From: Massilia forsythiae
GTDB lineage: Bacteria; Pseudomonadota; Gammaproteobacteria; Burkholderiales; Burkholderiaceae_D
Assembly: GCF_012849555.1 (NCBI RefSeq)
Contig: NZ_CP051685.1
Span: 5,084,001-5,148,000 of the forward strand
DNA: 64,000 nt
Direction: 5' to 3'
A program made the translations under genes and the position numbers. The notes beneath the pieces were generated by a model. It was not told the DNA's origin. It saw only the letters and a program-made list of their open reading frames with translations, and ran no database searches. Shown here one piece after another: positions 20,709 through 29,167 of this stretch (the stretch's first letter is position 1; the number at the start of each line of letters is the position of its first letter).

Positions 20709-20995
20709 AAGCATCTTACGGCTGCCGTCCGGCGCGCCGGCGCCGGGCGCTGCGCGAGGACTGTCGTTCGTGGATGGTCCGCCGCTGTCGATGGGACGAC
20801 ACGGCAGAGGCGTCATTGTAGCCGAAAGCCGGGCCCGCCACCTTTTCCTGAACGGATTTTACGATCGGCGCATCCTCTGTAACGGATGTAATGCAATTGT
20901 TAACTCTACATTCATTATGTTTGCAATGTTGCCCGGCAGGTGGAAGAATGCCGGCCTTGCCGACATACCGGCGTGAATGTATAAAAGGAAGCACA

Positions 20996-21628
20996 TTGAT
21001 CAGGGTAATCATCGCCGACGATCACGAGTTGATCCGTGAAGGGATCAAGAAGATCGTCAGGCACAGCACCGACCTCAAGGTGGTCGGTGAAGCCGCGGAC
21101 CTGAAACAGGCCATCGCGTTGATCGCCCAGGTACGGCCGGACGTGGCCGTGCTCGACATCAGCCTGCCAGACTACGACGGGCTGGACGGACTGGCGGAAT
21201 TGCGGCGCCATTTTCCCGAACTGCGCATCGTGATGCTGAGCATGCATCCGGAAGAGCGCTACGCGCTGGCCGCGCTGCGTGCGGGCGCGCTGGGCTACGT
21301 GTCCAAGGCGACCGCCCCGGCCGAGCTGGTGGATGCGGTGCGCCGCGCCGCCGCCGGCCAGGCCTATCTCGGCCCGCGCATGAGCGAGCTGCTGGCGCGC
21401 GATGCCGGCAGCCCGGCGCCGCAGCCGCCGCACTACAGCCTGACGCCGCGCGAACTCGAGATCGTCGCGCTGATCGGCGCCGGGCTGCAGATCAAGCAGG
21501 TGGCGGCCGAGCTGGGCATCAGCATCAGCTCGGTGAATACCTACCGCAGCCGCATCTTCCGCAAGATGGGGTTGGCGTCGAATGCCGCGCTGATCCGCTA
21601 TGCGTTGCAGCATGGATTGGCCGGCTGA
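20996..21628 (+). CDS. NarL/FixJ-family response regulator (orphan)
   Basis: 210 residues. Receiver domain with the acidic pair DDHE near residue 8, the phospho-acceptor Asp in VLDISLPD, and the Lys in YVSKATAP; a LuxR-type helix-turn-helix follows (LTPRELEIVALIGAGLQIKQ, then SSVNTYRSRIFRKMGL). No histidine kinase gene is next to it, so its partner is elsewhere. I chose the TTG at 20996 because AAAAGGAA precedes it and the receiver begins right after (IRVIIADDHE); an ATG at 20891 is in frame but adds an unlikely Cys-rich leader. It may control the divergent DUF481 gene, but this is only inferred from position. Confidence 0.88.
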   Translation: MIRVIIADDHELIREGIKKIVRHSTDLKVVGEAADLKQAIALIAQVRPDVAVLDISLPDYDGLDGLAELRRHFPELRIVMLSMHPEERYALAALRAGALGYVSKATAPAELVDAVRRAAAGQAYLGPRMSELLARDAGSPAPQPPHYSLTPRELEIVALIGAGLQIKQVAAELGISISSVNTYRSRIFRKMGLASNAALIRYALQHGLAG

Positions 21629-21965
21629 GCCGATTGCCGTTGCCTGGATGTAACATTGTGTCGAGCTCCATGTCGTTAAATTTGCGACGGGGTTTGCCGG
21701 TTTCGCGAAGACTACCGCTGTTTTTCCGCCTTTTCCAGGACGGAAATCCACCAACGGATTCACCGCCGCAGGCAGGAAGTGCGGCAATTGTAAATACAGG
21801 ATACCGGTCCGGGTAACGCGGCAGCGAATTTTATGCGACGGCCATAGTCGCTATCATCGAAGCAAGTTTTGTGGCGGGATTGCGTTGGCCGCCACGATCC
21901 GCTCCCATGACGAGCAGCACAACGGCAGACCGCCGTGAACGCGGTCGCAGGATGGCGATCAGACC
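21629..21965. other. Intergenic region, 337 bases
   Basis: Holds the leader of the receiver-EAL gene. I see no convincing gene, repeat or terminator; a short open frame at 21634-21816 has no ribosome site and a poor composition. Confidence 0.45.
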
Positions 21966-24734
21966 ATGACGATAACGCACGAACGAGACTTGCCGCACGA
22001 TCCCTTGCCGCACGATCCGGCCGCGGACCCGGTGGATATCCTGGTGGTGGAAGACAATCCCGCCCAGGCGCGGCAGCTAGCGCGCCTGCTGCGCGCGGAA
22101 CCGGGCTACGCGGTGCGCGTCGCCGCCGACGGCCATGCAGCGCTGGAAGCGGTGCAGCGGCGCCGTCCCGACCTCGTCATCAGCGACATCGCCATGCCGC
22201 GCATGGACGGTCTCACCCTGTGCCGCACCCTGAAGGCCGATCCGGCGCGCGCCGCCATCCCGGTGCTGCTGCTGGCGCGCGCCGGCACGCTGCACGACAT
22301 CGTGCGCGGCCTGGACGCCGGCGCCGACGGCTTCGTGCGCAAGCCCTACGGCCCGGACCAGCTGCGCGCGCGCCTGCGCCGCATCCTGGTCGAAGGCAGG
22401 GACGGCGCGGCCGCACCGGCGCCCGAGGTCATGGCGGCGGAACGGCGCCAGGCCTACGGGCTGCTGGCCTCGACCTACGACGACGCGCTGCGCACCAACG
22501 CGGCGCTGGCCGACCGCCAGGCCGGACTGGAGCGCTCGTGTCGCACGCTGGGCGTGCTGGGCGCCATCGCCGGCGCCCTCAACGAAGCCGTCACCGAGCA
22601 GGCGGTGGCGCAGGTCGCGCTGGAGCAGCTGGCGCGCCTGCCGCTGTGCAGCGCTGCGGCGGTGAGCGTGTTCGGCCCCGACGGCGAGCCGCGCCTGATG
22701 GCGGCCGACGCCATCGTTGCCGCGCACCAGGGCGGCATCGCCGGCACTGTCGGGTCGGTCGCCGGCGCCGGCGCGGAGGGCTGCCGCTCGCAGGGCCGGT
22801 CCGGCGCCGGCTGCGGCAGCGCCTGCCTGCCGGTGGGACAGGCCTGGGACAGCTGCCTGTGCCTGCCGCTGGCGACGGCCGAATCGAACATCGGCACCCT
22901 GCACCTGCGCACCGAGGGCGAACTGGCGGCGGACGAGACCGCGCTGCTGGAGAACGTGGCGCGCCAGCTGGCGCTGGCGCTGGAACGGGCGCGCCTGTAC
23001 ACACGCCTGGAAACCCTGGTGGTCGAGCGTACCGAGGCGCTGCGCTCCGAGCGCAACCGGCTGTCGGCGATGGTCGAGACCACCGCCGCGCTGGTCCTGC
23101 TGACCGATGCGCAGGGCCGCATCGTGATGTTCAACCGCGCCTGCGAGGAAGCGCTGGGCTGGCGCGCGCAGGACGCGATCGGGCGGCCGTGCTGGGAAGT
23201 GGTGCAGCGCGCCGACGACCGCAGCGCGGTGCGGCGGATGTTCGAGGACCTTCCCGGCGGCCACCTGCCGGCGCGCCTGCAGGGAGAATGGCGCACGCGC
23301 GACGGCCGCACCCGTTCCATCATCTGGCGCAATACGCGCATCGAACGCGCCGACGGCAGTCTGGAATACGTGCTCGGCACCGGCATCGACGCCACCGAGC
23401 TGCGCGGCGCCGAGGAGCGCCTGCGCTACATCAGCAACTTCGACACGCTCACCGGCCTGCCCAACCGCCTGCTGCTGCGCGAACGCATGCGCCAGATGAA
23501 GGAGCAGGCGCGCGCCGGCGGCCAGCTGCTGGGCTTCATGCTGCTGCGCTTCGCGCGCATGGGCCTGATCCGCGAGACGCTCGGGCCGCTGGCGGAGCAG
23601 GCGCTGTACCAGCAGGTGGGGGCGCGCCTGCGCGAGATCGGCGGCGCCGACGCGGTGGCGCGCTTTTCCGACGGCGGCTTCGTGCTGGCGGCGCTGCGGC
23701 CGACCAGCGAAGGCCTGGCGGCGGCCGCGCGGCGGCTGCTGGCGGCGCTGGGCGCGCCCTATGCCCACGAGGGCGAGGAACTGCACCTCGACCCGAGCGT
23801 GGGCATCGCCGTGTTCCCCAACGACGGCCTGCGCTACGACGGCCTGGTGCGCTGCGCCGAGGCGGCCCTGCGCCAGGCCTTCGACGGCGTCGGCCAGCGC
23901 TACGCGTTCTACCGCCCGGAACTGAACCAGGGCGCCAACGACCGCTTCAAGATGGAGAACGGCCTGCGCCGCGCCGTCGACCGCGGCGAACTGGTGCTGC
24001 ACTACCAGCCGCAGGTCGACCTTGCCAGCGGCGCCATCGTCGGCGCCGAGGCGCTGCTGCGCTGGAACCATCCGGAACGCGGGCTGGTCTACCCCGGCTG
24101 CTTCATCGGACTCGCCGAAGAGAGCGGCCTGATCCTGCCGATCGGCGCCAGCGCGCTGATGAGCGCCTGCGCCCAGATCCGCGAATGGCAGCAGGCCGGC
24201 CTGCCGGTGGTGCCGGTGTCGGTGAACCTGTCGGCGCACCAGTTCTCCGACCAGATCGTCAGCACCGTGAAAAGCATCCTGGACGCGTACGGCGTCGACC
24301 CTTGTTTGCTGGAGCTGGAACTGACCGAAAGCGCCTCGATGGCCGATGCCGGCAAAAGCTTCGAGCTGCTGGGCCAGCTGAAGGCGATGGGCATCCGCCT
24401 GGCGATCGACGACTTCGGCACCGGCTACTCCAACCTGAACTACCTGAAACGCTTCCCGGTCGACAAGCTCAAGCTCGACAAATCCTTCGTCGACGACATC
24501 GAAAACAATGCCGACGATCTGGCCATCTCGCGCGCGGTGATCGGCATGGCGCACGGCCTGCGCCTGACCGTGGTGGCCGAGGGCGTCGAGAACGCCGGCC
24601 AGCTGGGCCTGCTGACCGAACTGGGCTGCGACCTGGTACAGGGCTACCATTTCAGCCGGCCGGTGCCGGCCGAGGACTTTGCGCGCATGCTGCGCGAAGG
24701 CGGCCGGCTGGGGCCCGGTGCCGGGAACGCCTAA
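21966..24734 (+). CDS. Receiver-GAF-PAS-degenerate GGDEF-EAL protein
   Basis: 922 residues. A receiver domain (residues 20-140, phospho-acceptor D74, VRKPYGP) is followed by a GAF-like region (about 190-345) with a Cys-containing stretch, a coiled linker, a PAS domain (about 365-480), GGDEF and EAL. The GGDEF active site reads SDGGF (568-572) and lacks the metal-binding acidic pair, so cyclase activity is not expected. The EAL domain is intact (E695-A696-L697, LELTES, DDFGTGYSNLNYL, and the late EGVENAGQ). The protein is therefore most likely a phosphorylation-controlled c-di-GMP phosphodiesterase, with the GGDEF domain perhaps as a GTP sensor. The REC domain could receive phosphate from an unlinked kinase. 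Confidence 0.9.
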   Translation: MTITHERDLPHDPLPHDPAADPVDILVVEDNPAQARQLARLLRAEPGYAVRVAADGHAALEAVQRRRPDLVISDIAMPRMDGLTLCRTLKADPARAAIPVLLLARAGTLHDIVRGLDAGADGFVRKPYGPDQLRARLRRILVEGRDGAAAPAPEVMAAERRQAYGLLASTYDDALRTNAALADRQAGLERSCRTLGVLGAIAGALNEAVTEQAVAQVALEQLARLPLCSAAAVSVFGPDGEPRLMAADAIVAAHQGGIAGTVGSVAGAGAEGCRSQGRSGAGCGSACLPVGQAWDSCLCLPLATAESNIGTLHLRTEGELAADETALLENVARQLALALERARLYTRLETLVVERTEALRSERNRLSAMVETTAALVLLTDAQGRIVMFNRACEEALGWRAQDAIGRPCWEVVQRADDRSAVRRMFEDLPGGHLPARLQGEWRTRDGRTRSIIWRNTRIERADGSLEYVLGTGIDATELRGAEERLRYISNFDTLTGLPNRLLLRERMRQMKEQARAGGQLLGFMLLRFARMGLIRETLGPLAEQALYQQVGARLREIGGADAVARFSDGGFVLAALRPTSEGLAAAARRLLAALGAPYAHEGEELHLDPSVGIAVFPNDGLRYDGLVRCAEAALRQAFDGVGQRYAFYRPELNQGANDRFKMENGLRRAVDRGELVLHYQPQVDLASGAIVGAEALLRWNHPERGLVYPGCFIGLAEESGLILPIGASALMSACAQIREWQQAGLPVVPVSVNLSAHQFSDQIVSTVKSILDAYGVDPCLLELELTESASMADAGKSFELLGQLKAMGIRLAIDDFGTGYSNLNYLKRFPVDKLKLDKSFVDDIENNADDLAISRAVIGMAHGLRLTVVAEGVENAGQLGLLTELGCDLVQGYHFSRPVPAEDFARMLREGGRLGPGAGNA

Positions 24735-24785
24735 GACAGGTTCCAGGAAGCGATCCGGGAAGCCGGTGGCCGCCAGCGGCCTGCG

Positions 24786-25640
24786 CTAGCGCATCGCCAG
24801 CGGCTGGCGCGCGCGCGGCGGCGGAAAACCGGCATCCAGTTCGGCCACATCCTGCGCGCCCAGCCGCTCGGCCAGGTCGAGCGCCGCCCGGTTGGCGCGC
24901 ACGTGCGCCGGCTGCACCGCCTTCGGGATCACGACCACGCCGTCCTGGCGCAGCAGCCAGGCCAGCGCCACCTGCGCCGGCGTGGCGCCGTGGCGGCGCG
25001 CCACCGCCTGCAGTGGCGGCGCCCCGAGCAGGGCCGCCTGTTCGTCCGGGTTCGATTCCAGCGGCGAATACGCCATCAGCGGCAGGCCGCGCGCGCGGCA
25101 CCACGGCAGCAGGTCCCACTCGACCCCGCGCCGGGACAGGTTGTACAGCACCTGGTCGGTAGCCAACGCGGCGCCGTGGCGCAGGTCGGCGGCTTCCTGC
25201 ATGTCATCCAGGTCGAAGTTGCTGACGCCGAAATCGCGGATCTTGCCCTGCTCGCGCAGGCGCGAAAAGGCGTCCAGCGTCTCTCCGAGCGGCACCGCGC
25301 CGCGCCAGTGCAGCAGGTACAGGTCGATGCACTCGGTCTTCAGGCGGCGCAGGCTGCGTTCGCAGGCGGCGGCCACGCCGGCGCGGCCGGCGTTGTGCGG
25401 ATAGACCTTGCTGACCAAAAACACCTCGTCGCGGCGGCCGGCGATCGCCTGGCCGACCACTTCCTCGGCGCCGCCTTCGCCATACATCTCGGCGGTATCG
25501 ATCAGCGTCATGCCCAGGTCCAGCCCGAGGCGCAGCGCATCCGCCTCGGCAACGCGCGCGGCGCGGTCTTCGCCCATGTTCCAGGTGCCCTGGCCGAGCA
25601 CGGGGATGCTGCGGCCGGAGGGAAGGGGCAGGGTACGCAT
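24786..25640 (-). CDS. Aldo/keto reductase
   Basis: 284 residues, a TIM barrel NAD(P)H oxidoreductase. The catalytic tetrad is visible: Asp and Tyr in LIDTAEMYGEGG, Lys in LVSKVYPHN, and His in DLYLLHWRG. The NADP-binding end has IPKAVQPAHVRANRAA. It should reduce aldehydes or ketones to alcohols; the substrate is unknown. I chose the ATG at 25640 (MRTLPLPSGR) because AAAGGAATCGCC precedes it; an upstream in-frame ATG at 25685 adds a 15-residue leader unlike the family. It converges on the receiver-EAL gene. Confidence 0.9.
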   Translation of the reverse strand: MRTLPLPSGRSIPVLGQGTWNMGEDRAARVAEADALRLGLDLGMTLIDTAEMYGEGGAEEVVGQAIAGRRDEVFLVSKVYPHNAGRAGVAAACERSLRRLKTECIDLYLLHWRGAVPLGETLDAFSRLREQGKIRDFGVSNFDLDDMQEAADLRHGAALATDQVLYNLSRRGVEWDLLPWCRARGLPLMAYSPLESNPDEQAALLGAPPLQAVARRHGATPAQVALAWLLRQDGVVVIPKAVQPAHVRANRAALDLAERLGAQDVAELDAGFPPPRARQPLAMR

Positions 25641-25784
25641 GGCGATTCCTTTCTGGTCGACGTTGTCGGGACAACACGATAGCATCCCGCGCCGTTCATG
25701 ATACTTGCCAAAAGGTATCGAATTCTTTACAAAAATTTACCTAGATATAATGACTGTTCATTAACAATTACAGAGGAGGGAGTC

Positions 25785-26342
25785 ATGCATTCGAACCGGT
25801 CGGTCATTCTGGCATTCATTGGCGCGCTGACATTGAGCGCTTGTGGCGGCGGTGGCGGTGGAGGCGGCGCCGCCACGTCGGCGCCGCCGGTGGCATCCAC
25901 GCCGGTGCCAACCTTGCCGACGACGACCACGCCGGTCGCCACCCCGACACCGGTCACGCCCGCCACGCCGGCCGATCCGGCGCCGCCGGTCACACCGGGC
26001 GGGTCCTGGCTGACCTTCTCGCCGTCACCGGTCAACGTCAGCGTGACCGAAGGGCAGTCGGCCGAGTTCAAGGTCACCGCCAGGTCGAGCCGCATCGTCT
26101 CCCAGGAATTCACCGTCGGCATCATCGAGACCAAGGCTCTGATCACCACCGACTACCGGCTCGAAGCGCTGTCCGACCTCGAGTACGTGGCCACGCTGCA
26201 CACCTCGCCGACGCTGACGCCGGGCACCTACACGAGCTACCTGCGGGTGCAGTTGTGCGCCGATGCGCCGCTGGTGTGCAACAGGCCGCTGGAGGGCTCG
26301 CCCTGGTACGTGCCGCTGAACGTCACGGTCAAGCCGAAGTAA
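25785..26342 (+). CDS. Lipoprotein with poly-Gly and Pro/Thr linker
   Basis: 185 residues. Signal peptide with lipobox LSAC directly followed by eight Gly, then a Pro/Thr/Val linker up to about residue 80, then a beta-rich domain of about 105 residues (SWLTFSPSPVNVSVTEGQSA) that looks immunoglobulin-like, with two Cys (QLCADAPLVCNRPL). It is probably displayed at the cell surface or in the periplasm; function unknown. GAGGAGGGAGTC lies before the ATG at 25785. The upstream 100 bases are AT-rich and probably hold its promoter. Confidence 0.75.
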   Translation: MHSNRSVILAFIGALTLSACGGGGGGGGAATSAPPVASTPVPTLPTTTTPVATPTPVTPATPADPAPPVTPGGSWLTFSPSPVNVSVTEGQSAEFKVTARSSRIVSQEFTVGIIETKALITTDYRLEALSDLEYVATLHTSPTLTPGTYTSYLRVQLCADAPLVCNRPLEGSPWYVPLNVTVKPK

Positions 26343-26408
26343 GCAGACAACAGGTGAACGGCGGGTGCGGCGGATCGAGGCGGGTCGGCCGAACAGCCGC
26401 CTGCCGGA

Positions 26409-27326
26409 TCAGGGCATGGCCCGGGGTGTGGATGGTTCGGCCTGGAACGGGTTTGCCGTCGGTATTGAAGCCGTGCCCGCCCCCTGACCCTGCTGCCGCG
26501 TCTTCGCGCTGTCGGCAATCCGCCGCGCCGCGGCGAGGGCGGCGGCGCGTTGCTCCCGAGTCAACTTCAGGTCGGTGCTTACTGCGTTCATCAGCTCACC
26601 GCCATCGGCATAGGCCGTGGCACCGGCATCGCCCGGCCTGCTGCGGTCAGCCGAGATCAGGCCGAGCGCGAGCCAATACCCATATCCGAGTACCGGATCA
26701 GGTTCCCGCAGTTCGGATCCGAACATATTCTGGATTCCCCACGCCGCCAGAGCCGCCTGGTCGCCTGTTTGGGTAGCCTGATCGAGCAGGGCACTTGCCT
26801 GCGCCTTCCATTCCCGCACCAGTGGATCGTCGGGACGTGTCTTGAGCGCGCTGGGGTCGCCGAAGGGCCCTTCGGAGGCGAACGCCACAGCGGCGCCCGG
26901 GACGCCGCCCTTGACGGCGAGTGCAAGATGATCGAGCCGGGCCAGGCGCTGGCGCTCGGTCATTTCACCGCACATCGCGGCGAAACTCTGCCGTTCGCGG
27001 GCATTCATGGCACGTGGGGCATGCAGTTTATCGTCGTGGATCGCAATATCGCGCCTGGCGTTGAACATCGCGCAGCCGGATACCAGCAGATAGGCCGCGT
27101 AAGCCTGTTGCGGATCGTTTCGCGCCAGCAGGCGCTCGACCTGCACGCCGACGGGCACGCCGTCTTCGGCAGCGGGCAGGGCGATCGCCGGCATGGGCGC
27201 CGCCTGCGCCGCGGCCGGCAAGGCGGGCCGCGGCGGCAGGGGCGCCAGCGCCGCCTTTACAAGCGGCGCTGGCAAGGTGTCGGGGCGCTGCTTCCAGGCC
27301 AGTCCGCCCGCCACGATGGCCGCCAC
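26409..27326 (-). CDS. Hypothetical protein with disrupted N-terminal membrane anchor
   Basis: From the GTG at 27326 the product has 305 residues: a short hydrophobic start (AAIVAGGLAW), a Pro/Ala-rich linker to about residue 55, then a helical domain with four Cys/Met-containing stretches (LLVSGCAMFNAR, FAAMCGEMTERQRL). I recognise no family. The reading frame is open further upstream to an ATG at 27368 with GGAG seven bases before it, but that path holds a TGA at 27348-27350; read through, it gives MNRGTG-stop-WLAGGLAVAAIVAGGLAW, a typical membrane anchor. Hence the true N-terminus is probably the ATG at 27368 and the gene carries a nonsense change or a sequencing error. GTG 27326 lacks a ribosome site. 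Confidence 0.6.
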   Translation of the reverse strand: MAAIVAGGLAWKQRPDTLPAPLVKAALAPLPPRPALPAAAQAAPMPAIALPAAEDGVPVGVQVERLLARNDPQQAYAAYLLVSGCAMFNARRDIAIHDDKLHAPRAMNARERQSFAAMCGEMTERQRLARLDHLALAVKGGVPGAAVAFASEGPFGDPSALKTRPDDPLVREWKAQASALLDQATQTGDQAALAAWGIQNMFGSELREPDPVLGYGYWLALGLISADRSRPGDAGATAYADGGELMNAVSTDLKLTREQRAAALAAARRIADSAKTRQQGQGAGTASIPTANPFQAEPSTPRAMP

Positions 27327-27462
27327 GGCCAGCCCGCCTGCAAGCCATCATCCCGTTCCCCTATTCATCCGAACACTCCGATCATGTCGATCCAGCAAAT
27401 GTAGCCGGTGCAGCGCCGTTCTTTCTCGCACAATGTCACGTCCGAAGGAAATCGGACCGTGC

Positions 27463-28755
27463 TCAGGTGCCGACGTACACGATCTTGAACGTGAACAAGG
27501 CCGCGATCACCCACACCACCGGCTTCACCTCGCGCGCCCGCCCGGTGGTGAGCTTCAATGCCGCATAGGTGATGAAGCCGAAGGCGATGCCCTCGGCGAT
27601 CGAATAGGTGAACGGGATCACCAGCGCGGTCACCGCCGCCGGAATCGCCTCGGTGGTGTCGTTCCACTCGATGTCGCCCAAGTCGCGCAGCATCAGGCAG
27701 GCCACGAACAGCAGCGCGGGCGCGGTGGCATAGGCCGGCACCACGCCGGCCAGCGGGGCGATGAACAGGCAGGCCAGGAACAGCACGGCGACGGTGACGG
27801 CGGTGAGCCCCGTGCGCCCGCCGGCCTGCACGCCGGAAGCGCTTTCCAGGTAGGCGGTGGTGCTCGAGGTGCCCAGGGCGGCGCCGGCGACGATGGCGGC
27901 GCTGTCGGCCAGCAGCGCCTTGTTCAAACGTTCCATCTTGCCTTCCACCAGCAGGCCGGCGCGGCTGGCCACGCCCATCAGGGTGCCGGTGGCGTCGAAC
28001 AGTTCGACCAGGAAGAACACCAGGATCACGTTGAGGATGCCGACCGCCAGCGCGCCCGGCACGTCCAATTGCAGGAAAGTGGGCGCGATCGAGGGCGGCG
28101 CGGAGACGAGGCCGTGGAAGCTGTTGCCGCCGAAGATAAAACTGAGCAGCGTCACCGCGACGATGCCGATCAGGATCGCGCCGCGCACGCGCAAGCGGTC
28201 CAGGGTGACGATCAGGAGGAACCCGGCGATGGCCATCAGCGCGCCGGGCCGGTGCAGGTCGCCGGCCTTGACCAGGGTCGGTTCGCTGGCCACCACGATG
28301 CCGGCGTTCTTCAGCGCGATCAGCGCCAGGAACATGCCCAGGCCCACCGTGATCGCCACCCGCAGCGAGCGCGGGATGCCGTTCACGATCCAGGCGCGCA
28401 GGCCGAACAGCGAGGCCAGCACGAACAGGCAGCCGGACACGAACACCGCGCCCAGCGCCGCCTGCCAGGGCACCTTCATGCCGAGCACCACGGCATAGGC
28501 GAAATAGGCGTTCAAGCCCATGCCGGGCGCCATCGCGATCGGGTAGTTGGCGTACAGGCCCATCACCGCGCTGCCCAGCGCCGCCACCAGGCAGGTGGCG
28601 ACGAACACGGCTTCCTTCGGCATGCCGGCGTCGCCCAGGATCGACGGGTTGACGAAGATGATGTAGGCCATCGTCAGGAAGGTGGTCAGGCCGGCCAGCA
28701 TCTCGGTGCGGGCGTCGCTGCCGCTCTGTTTCAGGTTGAAAAGTCGTTCCAGCAT
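27463..28755 (-). CDS. AzgA-type purine permease (NCS2 superfamily)
   Basis: 430 residues with about twelve membrane helices. The early segment TEMLAGLTTFLTMAYIIFVN, the APGMGLNAYFAY motif and GTSSTTAYLESASGVQAGGR match the AzgA-like hypoxanthine/guanine/adenine permeases (GhxP, AdeP, PbuG). It should take up purine bases with protons. The exact base cannot be told. The start is ATG at 28755 (MLERLFNLKQSGSDARTEML); the conserved helix begins at residue 17, so this start fits. It is divergent from uxaC with about 410 bases between. Confidence 0.92.
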   Translation of the reverse strand: MLERLFNLKQSGSDARTEMLAGLTTFLTMAYIIFVNPSILGDAGMPKEAVFVATCLVAALGSAVMGLYANYPIAMAPGMGLNAYFAYAVVLGMKVPWQAALGAVFVSGCLFVLASLFGLRAWIVNGIPRSLRVAITVGLGMFLALIALKNAGIVVASEPTLVKAGDLHRPGALMAIAGFLLIVTLDRLRVRGAILIGIVAVTLLSFIFGGNSFHGLVSAPPSIAPTFLQLDVPGALAVGILNVILVFFLVELFDATGTLMGVASRAGLLVEGKMERLNKALLADSAAIVAGAALGTSSTTAYLESASGVQAGGRTGLTAVTVAVLFLACLFIAPLAGVVPAYATAPALLFVACLMLRDLGDIEWNDTTEAIPAAVTALVIPFTYSIAEGIAFGFITYAALKLTTGRAREVKPVVWVIAALFTFKIVYVGT

Positions 28756-29167
28756 GGGCGGCGGGCTCCGGCGGGTCGGTGGATGGGGAGATCGGTGTTG
28801 TATGCGCGCGTCAGCGCGGCGCGCGGCCCAAGCATAGCACTGCCGCCGGACCCTGCTGCGCTATACAGACGAACAATTTTCCAGCCCAAAACAGGGAATG
28901 CGCCGCTCATTTCCTTGAGCGTTTGCCATGGCGCGAAAATATTGCCGTGCCAGATGCCCAAATCGTTCCCATGATGCGACAGAATCGCTTCTTTCTTTGC
29001 ATTGACCAATTTCCCAACTGGTCTAACCAATTTATAATGTGGTCTGTTACAAAGTCGTTACCAAAGGGCAGCCAAAGCCCTTGCGCCAGTAATATATTAG
29101 GCATACCATTCTGATATATCAGAGCGTCCGATCCGGACGCCGCCCCTAACGCAAGGAGTTTTCACGC
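28756..29167. other. Intergenic region with the uronate operon promoter, 412 bases
   Basis: Separates the divergent permease and uxaC genes. It is AT-rich from 28870 onward. Besides the promoter/operator at 29010-29038 it has ATTGACCAAT (29001-29010), a short inverted repeat that could be an additional weak site, and TGGTCTGTTAC (29040-29050), a half-site near the expected transcript start. Confidence 0.55.
29010..29038 (+). promoter_or_regulatory. uxaC promoter with GntR/FCD-type operator
   Basis: TATAAT (29033-29038) is a perfect -10. A weak -35 (TTTCCC, 29010-29015) lies 17 bases upstream. The 17-base spacer is AACTGGTCTAACCAATT, a near-perfect palindrome with core TGGT-CTA-ACCA (29019-29029). 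TGGT-N3-ACCA is the core of sites bound by FCD-type GntR regulators such as PdhR and LldR, so repression by the FCD regulator at 39813-40556 is likely. Position between -35 and -10 would block RNA polymerase. The binding itself is inferred. Confidence 0.65.

Noticed and set aside
21634..21816. 60-codon open frame between the NarL regulator and the receiver-EAL gene
   Set aside because: No ribosome site, no motif; lies in a probable leader.
22077..24650. Long open frame on the minus strand opposite the receiver-EAL gene
   Set aside because: His/Gln/Ala/Arg-rich mirror of the real gene; typical of high-GC third-position bias.
28756..28900. Purine riboswitch for the AzgA-type permease
   Set aside because: No three-way junction with the conserved loops was seen on the minus strand.
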